A DNA stretch of 6,017 bases from the NCBI GenBank assembly GCA_017991025.1, contig JAGNMT010000237.1, positions 1-6,017 on the forward strand, in the 5' to 3' direction. Source of the DNA: Verrucomicrobiales bacterium. Its GTDB lineage: Bacteria; Verrucomicrobiota; Verrucomicrobiia; Verrucomicrobiales; DEV007. The notes beneath the pieces were generated by a model that was not told the DNA's origin, ran no database searches, and worked only from the letters and a program-made list of their open reading frames with translations. Each line of letters begins with the position of its first letter. Within the stretch, counting starts at the first letter, position 1. Of this stretch, positions 1 to 4,443 are shown in pieces. Both the position numbers and the translations under genes were made by a program.

Positions 1-244
1 AGGTTTGCTGTATACACTCTGTCATGCGGCGGGTGGTATTTGGTTGTTCGGTATCAGTTTAAGCACCAATACTTTACACCAAATCCCAACCCGTCCGCAT
101 CAACTTGTATGAGAAATGCGGGCTAGAAAGCCGCCGCCCATCGAGGTGCGTGTAGATCACCCCTTCCTGTTCGCGATTCAGCATCGGCCATCCGGCGCTT
201 GCTTGTTCTTGGGCCGGGTAACCAATCCGAAATGAAACTAATCC
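1..244. other. Leader region upstream of the 245 gene
   Basis: No gene on the plus strand and no convincing sigma-70 type promoter, RNA gene or terminator hairpin was seen here. The only structure noted is the minus-strand open frame at 74-184. The first plus-strand gene starts at 245 without a clear Shine-Dalgarno sequence, so its promoter is presumably in this stretch but cannot be placed by eye. Confidence 0.5.
74..184 (-). pseudogene. Possible C-terminal gene remnant, unknown family
   Basis: Reading the minus strand gives an open frame that ends in TAA at 74-76, with its only in-frame ATG at 182-184 (36 codons). The same frame stays open further upstream, past 244 and into the start of the next gene, until a TAG at about 340. 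The translated text has a balanced, protein-like composition (for example EGVIYTHLDGRRLSSPHFSY) and mostly G or C at third codon positions. In the real-gene orientation of its neighbour, this stretch is untranslated leader. I do not recognise the family. It could be the tail of a gene whose 5' part was lost when the gene starting at 245 arrived, a very short functional gene, or chance. Only the open frame and the composition support it. Confidence 0.3.
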
Positions 245-787
245 ATGAAAACGATCCTCTTCTTCATCGCTTCGCTTCCGTCTCTTGCATTCGCTACTGC
301 GCAGTCTTGGGACACTCTTATCTACAAGGGTGAGCCGGAACGCATCTCTTCGACCCCCTTGGAGGGCTATTTCACTTCCAAGAATCCGCGCCCGACGTGG
401 TTGACGATGGCCAGTACCGCCTCCTGGAGCGGCTACTGGGCCACTTGGGAATTGCGAGACAAGCGCCTCTTCCTGAAAAAAGTCGAACGTGAGGAATTTG
501 ATAAAATGAAAAACGATTACATCAGGGTCGACATCACCAAGCGGATCTTCCCGGAGGCATCTCCACCCATCGAGGCGACTTGGTTCACTGGCACAATCCG
601 CATGCCCCAGGGAATGCCGATCTTTCTCGACAAGCCGGGCTTGCCGTTGGGCTCTGAGAAGGAAATCTTCCTTGAGTTTGAGAACGGGATTCTGAAGAAG
701 GAAACGACGGTCGTCAACAGGGTGGCACCGACGCAGGGCTTGCCACCATTACCACCATTACCACCATTCAAAACACAGACAAAATGA
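245..787 (+). CDS. Secreted protein of unknown function, 180 aa
   Basis: The protein begins with a typical Sec signal peptide: basic K2, hydrophobic residues 4-16, and a likely cleavage after A17 or A19 (AFATA). The mature part has a central GYWATWELRDKRLFLKKV stretch (about residues 63-80), then DITKRIFP (96-103) and ATWFTGTIRMPQG (111-123), followed by an EIFLEFENG-type strand. From memory, the G-Y-x-A-T-W-E and W-F-x-G-x-x-R-x-P-Q-G pattern recurs in small uncharacterised proteins of many bacteria. I know no biochemical function and assign none. The C-terminus (166-174) is three LPP units encoded by a 9-bp tandem repeat. The stop codon overlaps the next start (ATGA), so the two genes are very probably cotranscribed and translationally coupled. 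No good ribosome binding site is visible, but the ATG directly precedes the signal peptide, which fixes the start well. Confidence 0.85.
   Translation: MKTILFFIASLPSLAFATAQSWDTLIYKGEPERISSTPLEGYFTSKNPRPTWLTMASTASWSGYWATWELRDKRLFLKKVEREEFDKMKNDYIRVDITKRIFPEASPPIEATWFTGTIRMPQGMPIFLDKPGLPLGSEKEIFLEFENGILKKETTVVNRVAPTQGLPPLPPLPPFKTQTK
743..769 (+). repeat. 9-bp tandem repeat, three copies
   Basis: Three consecutive copies of CCACCATTA are present, the last ending in C instead of A. They lie inside the end of the 245-787 gene and encode the LPPLPPLPP tail. A unit of 9 bp is in phase with codons, so copy-number changes by slippage would lengthen or shorten the tail without shifting the frame. Confidence 0.9.
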
Positions 788-1329
788 AATCGGCAAGTCC
801 CCCCTGTGCCATCGGTCAGATTGAGCGAACGCCCGATTCGCAACCAGTGCGATGGCACAGACTGCTCGCAGAAACTGCGCTCCTCACCACCGTCGTCTTT
901 CTCCTCGTCATCACGGTCTTCGTTGCATCATGTTCCCAGGAGCCTCCCGAGGCCGGCGGAGGCGAGCACAAAGTTAGGGGGATTCTTCTCCTCGCCAGTG
1001 AACACCGGACGCTGCTCAAGGAGAGGAATCCTGACACGGCTAAGGTGGGCGATGTGATCCCGTTTCGGGTCGTCGCAAGCTGGGCGATTCCCTACGTAGG
1101 CGATGTCACTGAAAAAGCGAAGCTCACCGCTGACCCGCCGGATCGAGCCAAGGTGGACGCTGCCGGTGTTTTCACGGCGCTGGCACCCGGCAAGGTGGTG
1201 GTGCGGGCGGAGGTCAAAGTCGCTCACCGCATGGCCGGCGATGAAGTGCTCGACATTGAAAAAGCTTCGCAAGACGAAGCCGTGAGCACCCTCACTGATT
1301 CCGTCGAGATCACGGTCACTAAAGAGTAG
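784..1329 (+). CDS. Putative lipoprotein with a Big_2-like Ig domain, 181 aa
   Basis: A basic stretch (RWHR, residues 23-26) precedes a hydrophobic segment at about 33-48 and then VASC with cysteine at residue 50. This reads as a lipobox, so an outer-membrane or periplasm-facing lipoprotein is likely. From about residue 88 to 145 the sequence follows the bacterial Ig-like group 2 pattern: a beta-strand, then VTEKAKLTADPPDRAKVDAAG and VFTALAPGKVVVRAEV. Such domains usually serve adhesion or scaffolding at the cell surface. The annotated ATG overlaps the previous stop (ATGA), which argues for coupling, but it places the lipobox unusually late. A GTG at 847 (codon 22) would give a standard 29-residue signal peptide. 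No Shine-Dalgarno sequence distinguishes the two. The partner gene is also exported, so the pair may act together in the envelope; the exact role is unknown. Confidence 0.8.
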   Translation: MKSASPPCAIGQIERTPDSQPVRWHRLLAETALLTTVVFLLVITVFVASCSQEPPEAGGGEHKVRGILLLASEHRTLLKERNPDTAKVGDVIPFRVVASWAIPYVGDVTEKAKLTADPPDRAKVDAAGVFTALAPGKVVVRAEVKVAHRMAGDEVLDIEKASQDEAVSTLTDSVEITVTKE

Positions 1330-1346
1330 CTGCGCCATGAGCACTC

Positions 1347-1456
1347 ACCCTTGGCCCTCACTTGGTATCGGCGGGTGGCTTTGCCAGCTTGCCGAGTTCC
1401 TTCAGCACCGTGAAGTCGCTGCGGGACCACTGATTAAATAACACGAGGCTGAGAAC
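1347..1456 (-). pseudogene. 3' remnant of a paralogue of the 2018-2524 gene
   Basis: On the minus strand the frame ending at TGA 1358-1360 reads (R)SDFTVLKELGKLAKPPADTK. This matches the C-terminus of the 168-aa protein encoded at 2018-2524, which ends KELGKLENPSTGSK. At DNA level, 1347-1405 aligns without gaps to 2007-2065 at a constant offset of 660 bp. I counted 43 identical bases of 59, and the match continues 11 bp past the stop codons. Upstream of 1405 an apparent 9-bp length difference follows and recognisable similarity ends. The open frame runs on to about 1456 but then enters the start of the oppositely oriented gene at 1457. There is no start codon and no room for a signal peptide, so this is a broken copy rather than a gene. 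Confidence 0.75.
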
Positions 1457-1975
1457 ATGATTCGTTGCCCAAGCTGTCACGCAAGCATTGCGGGTTCTGG
1501 AGTTCCGCCCACTGCCAAGCAATCCTACATTTGTCCGGCCTGTGGCTCAGTCGTAGTTGTTGAATCCGAGAAAGAACTATGCTGGTTCTGCAAGGATCGC
1601 CCTCCACTAGGCAGCAAGGCAGTTCAAGTCTGGATTTGCAGGGATGCAGGATTAAACTCTCAGGAAGCCGTGGTGATCGTGCCGCGTTGCGCAAGGTGCG
1701 CTAGTTTGCATTCGGCAGGGGTCTTTTTTCGTTTTTTAGTGTTGAGTGGGGTTTTTTACGCCGAGTGGCTTCTCCTCGGCAACCGCCAGAGTGGACTTGT
1801 GGGGATAGCGATCACAATCATATTTACCGTCTGGATCGGGTGGCCAACTTCGCGTTGGATCGCCGATTTGATCGTCAGGCAGTTCACTTTGCCGAGGAGG
1901 CAAATCGCCGAGCATAACGTAATCAGGAGTCATCTCTGCGCAGGCTGGCGTTTTGGAATGCTGCCCCGAAGTTAG
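1457..1975 (+). CDS. Membrane protein with paired zinc-ribbon CxxC motifs, 172 aa
   Basis: Two cysteine clusters are visible. The first is CPSC at residues 4-7 with CPAC at 26-29, a classic four-cysteine zinc ribbon. The second is CWFC at 42-45 with CARC at 78-81, probably a second metal site. Two hydrophobic segments follow, about 89-108 and 113-130, separated by a short polar turn (GNRQSG). The remaining tail is basic and ends near GWRFGMLPRS. The likely topology puts both the zinc-binding head and the tail in the cytoplasm. Similar zinc-ribbon plus two-helix proteins occur, from memory, in Planctomycetota and relatives without a known function. GAGG at 1445-1448 sits 8 bases before the ATG and is a plausible ribosome binding site. 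The gene is monocistronic in appearance: 127 bp behind the previous gene and convergent with the next. Confidence 0.8.
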   Translation: MIRCPSCHASIAGSGVPPTAKQSYICPACGSVVVVESEKELCWFCKDRPPLGSKAVQVWICRDAGLNSQEAVVIVPRCARCASLHSAGVFFRFLVLSGVFYAEWLLLGNRQSGLVGIAITIIFTVWIGWPTSRWIADLIVRQFTLPRRQIAEHNVIRSHLCAGWRFGMLPRS

Positions 1976-1992
1976 AATAACAGACTCCTGAC

Positions 1993-2009
1993 GGTCCTGA
2001 ATACGGACC
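1993..2009. other. Short inverted repeat between convergent genes
   Basis: GGTCC and GGACC flank a 7-base loop in the 42-bp gap between the plus-strand gene ending at 1975 and the minus-strand gene ending at 2018. The position suits a shared transcription stop, but the stem is only 5 bp and there is no T-tract on either side. It is a weak candidate only. Confidence 0.25.
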
Positions 2010-2017
2010 CTTGCCTC

Positions 2018-2524
2018 TCACTTGGACCCAGTCGACGGATTTTCCAGTTTTCCCAATTCCTTCAGGGCCCTGAGAACACGCTCATCTCCTCGCGGATCGT
2101 CACCCCTGGCAAACTCGTCCGAAGGGTAGGCCCGATGTATTTTCACTCCTTTTCCTTTCTCCGCTTCGTCCACGACGATCACCGGCGTCGGGCAACTGGC
2201 GGACGAAAATGAACTCCAAAACGCACCCCTGTAGCACCGTTGGCCGTCGGCGACGAGGATGAACCCGTCTCCGCGAACCCCCACATCGGCCGAGTTGGCA
2301 ATCTTCAACTGCCCCGCATCTGTGAGCGCCATCGTGTGGGTCTTCCAGTCGTAGCTCACGATGTCCGTCGCCGTCAGCAGCGGCTGCTTTTCCAATTCGA
2401 CCTTGGAAAGTTCGGCGTGATCGACCTTGATCAGATAGACGGCAAAACCGGCTTCACCATCGGACGCATTGCACCAAGCCGACGCCCACATCGAGAAGAT
2501 GGCGAAAAGGAATTCCGTTTTCAA
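2018..2524 (-). CDS. Secreted conserved protein of unknown function, 168 aa
   Basis: The N-terminus is a Sec signal peptide (residues 1-16 or 1-20, cleavage near ASA or CNA). The mature protein opens with GFAVYLI (26-32), then PLLTATDIVSYDWKTH (48-63), FILVADGQRCYRGAFWSSFSS (88-108), and near the end DDPRGDERVLRALKELGKL. The SYDWKTH, GAFW-x-x-x-SS and DPRxD...ALKELGKL elements are, from memory, shared by a scattered family of small uncharacterised proteins. No enzymatic motif is evident. The start is a TTG at 2522-2524. It is preferred over the ATG at codon 12 because it supplies the charged start and most of the hydrophobic signal, and because AAGG lies 7 bases upstream. The TTG overlaps the stop of a possible upstream frame (TTGA). 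A truncated 3' copy of this gene lies at 1347-1456, so the family has been duplicated locally. Confidence 0.82.
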   Translation of the reverse strand: MKTEFLFAIFSMWASAWCNASDGEAGFAVYLIKVDHAELSKVELEKQPLLTATDIVSYDWKTHTMALTDAGQLKIANSADVGVRGDGFILVADGQRCYRGAFWSSFSSASCPTPVIVVDEAEKGKGVKIHRAYPSDEFARGDDPRGDERVLRALKELGKLENPSTGSK

Positions 2525-2850
2525 GGTTTTGCCTTAGACTGCACTCTTACCGAATTCTCGTCCGGATCGCAACCATAAAACGGCCTCATGGCTGGTGCCC
2601 CGGTAAAGATTTCGTAATAGTTGGAGTGGCGGGTAAAGGGGTGGCGTTCAGGCACAAAGCAATCCCGTGAAATCGCAATTGCCGCAGAAACGTCGGCGGA
2701 GTGTAGGCCTATTCTGGGCACCTCCCACTCCAAATAATTTCTCCAGCGAAGCCACGAAGGAATTGCCGATCGGAACTTCTCCTCTTCGTTGCCCTGCGGG
2801 CCGCACATTAGTGGCTCAGCATGCCTCCGCTCTCCCTCCGCCCTTTTCAC
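2521..2850 (-). CDS. Doubtful small gene upstream of and overlapping the 2018-2524 gene
   Basis: An open minus-strand frame ends in TGA at 2521-2523, overlapping the TTG start of the next gene as TTGA, which is the geometry of a translationally coupled pair. The longest version starts at GTG 2848-2850 (109 aa); the first ATG is at 2806-2808 (95 aa). The C-terminal half (from about FVPERHPFTRHSNYYEIF) has a balanced, protein-like composition. The N-terminal third is rich in Glu and Arg and less convincing. There is no signal peptide, no domain I recognise and no strong ribosome binding site. It may be a real small gene, the 3' remnant of a longer one, or a chance open frame in the divergent spacer before the oxidoreductase. 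Confidence 0.3.
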   Translation of the reverse strand: MKRAEGERRHAEPLMCGPQGNEEEKFRSAIPSWLRWRNYLEWEVPRIGLHSADVSAAIAISRDCFVPERHPFTRHSNYYEIFTGAPAMRPFYGCDPDENSVRVQSKAKP

Positions 2851-2911
2851 GTCCCCCCGAATTCAAATTTCGAGCTTCTCTTTTTCCCCTCGTTGCTCCT
2901 ACTCTTTCGTC
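2525..2911. other. Divergent spacer before the oxidoreductase gene
   Basis: This 387-bp stretch lies between the minus-strand gene starting at 2524 and the plus-strand gene starting at 2912. It must hold promoters for at least the plus-strand side. I saw no convincing -35/-10 pair, hairpin, repeat or RNA gene. Part of it may be coding on the minus strand (see the doubtful frame at 2521-2850). The last 50 bases before 2912 are pyrimidine-rich and lack a Shine-Dalgarno sequence. Confidence 0.5.
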
Positions 2912-4282
2912 ATGAACCCTAATCCGCCCCTTTTCAATCGTCGCCGCTTTCTTAAATCCGCCGGAGCCATTGCCGGAGCAGCCCCCTTCGGATTCCCCGC
3001 CATCACCAGTTGTCAGTCGCCGAATTCAAAACTCAACCTCGGTCTTATCGGTGTCGGTGGTCGCGGACGGTCCCACGTTCAGGCCGCGATTGATTCCAAG
3101 GAAAATATCGTCGCGATGGTCGATCTCAATGAGAACAACCTTGGTGGCGCGCTTGCTCTCGCTCCGAAGGCGCGCAGCTACGCCGACTTCCGTGATTTCT
3201 TCGCGAAGATGGAGGACATCGACGCCGTCTTCGTCGCGACGACCGAGCACACCCACGCCTTTGCGACCCTGCCTCCCTTGCAGGCCGGCAAACACGTCTA
3301 CTGCGAGAAGCCGCTCACCCGCGATGTTTTCGAAGCCCGCCTCATCACCGAGGCCGCCGCCAAAGCCAAAGTTCAGACCCAGATGGGCACCCAGATCCAT
3401 GCGAGCGAAAACTACCGCCGTGTCGTCGAGCTGATCCAGGCCGGTGCAATCGGTCCGGTCAAAGAGGTGCACTGCTGGGTGAGCCGCGCCTGGGGCTGGC
3501 AGACTGAAGAGGAGGCGAAAAAGAACAAGGACATCATTTACACGCCCGACACCCCGCAGAAGGCGATGCCGATTCCGGACGGACTCGACTGGGATCTATG
3601 GATCGGGCCCGCTCCCTTCCGTGAGTTTCACGAATTCTATTTCCCCGGCCCCCGCTGGTATCGCTGGTGGGATTTCGGCAACGGCACCATGTCCGACCTC
3701 GGAAGCCACCGCAACGATCTCCCCTGGTGGGCGCTCAAGCTCGATGCCCCCCTCACGATCGAACCTGTCGACGGTCCAAAGGCCCATCACGACATCGCCC
3801 CGGCCTCGATGGCGGTCAAATACACCTACGGCGCGCGTGGAGAAGGGCTGCCTCCGGTCGAACTGACCTGGTATCAGGGGACCGTCAAACCGCAAATCTG
3901 GCGCGACGGAAAAATCCCTCAGTGGGGGGACGGTTGTCTTTTCATCGGCGAAGAGGGCATGCTCCTCGCCGATTACGGGAAGCTCGTACTCCTGCCGGAG
4001 GAGAAATTTGCCAATTTCAAAGCACCCGCCCCGACCATCGCTCCATCTCCCGGTCAACAGGCGGAGTGGATTCGCGCCTGTCGGGGAGAAGGCCCGCAGC
4101 CCCTTTGTCATTTCGGCTATGCCGGACCACTCACTGAGGCGAACCACCTCGGCAATGTCGCCTACCGGGCCGGTAAAAAGCTCGAATGGGATGCCAAAAA
4201 CATGAAATTTCCCAATGCGCCCGAGGCCGAAAAATTCCTCAGCCGGGCCTACCGGGAGGGCTGGTCGCTCACCAGAAGCTGA
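2912..4282 (+). CDS. Tat-exported Gfo/Idh/MocA family oxidoreductase, 456 aa
   Basis: This is an NAD(P)-dependent oxidoreductase of the Gfo/Idh/MocA family, which typically acts on sugars, inositols or sugar derivatives; the substrate cannot be read from the sequence. Residues 9-33 form a twin-arginine signal (NRRRFLK, then a small hydrophobic Ala/Gly region). It ends in AITSC with Cys34, which fits a lipobox, so a Tat-exported lipoprotein is likely. The Rossmann nucleotide-binding motif GVGGRG is at 47-52. An acidic residue closes the second strand (VDLN, D71), as expected for NAD preference. The family EKP motif is at 132-134 and the catalytic-domain GSHRND (H266, D269) lies at 264-269. Total length is normal for exported members. 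The ATG at 2912 is chosen because it sits just before the Tat motif; the frame is open further upstream, but that part reads like non-coding leader. There is no Shine-Dalgarno sequence; the leader is CT-rich. Confidence 0.95.
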   Translation: MNPNPPLFNRRRFLKSAGAIAGAAPFGFPAITSCQSPNSKLNLGLIGVGGRGRSHVQAAIDSKENIVAMVDLNENNLGGALALAPKARSYADFRDFFAKMEDIDAVFVATTEHTHAFATLPPLQAGKHVYCEKPLTRDVFEARLITEAAAKAKVQTQMGTQIHASENYRRVVELIQAGAIGPVKEVHCWVSRAWGWQTEEEAKKNKDIIYTPDTPQKAMPIPDGLDWDLWIGPAPFREFHEFYFPGPRWYRWWDFGNGTMSDLGSHRNDLPWWALKLDAPLTIEPVDGPKAHHDIAPASMAVKYTYGARGEGLPPVELTWYQGTVKPQIWRDGKIPQWGDGCLFIGEEGMLLADYGKLVLLPEEKFANFKAPAPTIAPSPGQQAEWIRACRGEGPQPLCHFGYAGPLTEANHLGNVAYRAGKKLEWDAKNMKFPNAPEAEKFLSRAYREGWSLTRS

Positions 4283-4335
4283 TATCCCCTTAAGAAATAC
4301 CCGGGACCGCGACCCGGAACTCACGCATTTCTGTG

Positions 4336-4364
4336 GAGATTCCTGTTGTTTTAACGGGAATCTC
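4336..4364. promoter_or_regulatory. Strong hairpin between oxidoreductase and isomerase genes
   Basis: A 12-base arm (4336-4347, GAGATTCCTGTT) pairs with 4353-4364 (AACGGGAATCTC) around a 5-base loop GTTTT. All pairs are Watson-Crick except one G-U. It sits 53 bp after the oxidoreductase stop and 79 bp before the isomerase ATG. No T-tract follows on either strand, so it is not a canonical rho-independent terminator. It could be an RNA-stability or processing element at the 3' end of the first message, an attenuating structure in the leader of the second gene, or an operator palindrome. Confidence 0.55.
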
Positions 4365-4443
4365 TGCCGAATGTAGGCGCTGCCAGTGGCAAGGGGTGGT
4401 TTTTCTGTATCACCAACCGACGCCACGGCGCCCCTCATTTTCT

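Noticed and set aside
928..1344. 138-codon minus-strand open frame opposite the Big_2 lipoprotein gene
   Set aside because: The plus strand has a lipobox, an Ig-like pattern and a coupled start, while the minus frame has none of these.
1434..1694. 86-codon minus-strand frame opposite the zinc-ribbon gene
   Set aside because: It is antisense to ordered CxxC motifs on the plus strand and is in a different frame from the paralogue remnant at 1358-1456.
1330..2017. Integron cassette array with attC sites
   Set aside because: The run of small genes prompted a look for paired GTTRRRY/RYYYAAC core sites in the gaps; no matching pair with an intervening inverted repeat was seen, and gene orientation is mixed.
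4299..4318. CCGGG/CCCGG inverted repeat after the oxidoreductase stop
   Set aside because: It is a 5-bp stem without a T-tract, too weak to call a terminator in GC-rich sequence.
4346..4374. Sigma-70 promoter (TTGTTT, 17 bp, GAATGT) upstream of the isomerase
   Set aside because: The -10 element matches the consensus poorly, and the -35 element falls inside the hairpin stem and loop.
3596..4438. 280-codon minus-strand open frame opposite the oxidoreductase
   Set aside because: It lies antisense to a strongly supported gene with intact family motifs. Long antisense frames are expected in GC-rich coding DNA, and its composition (Gly/Arg/Phe-rich) is typical of such shadows.
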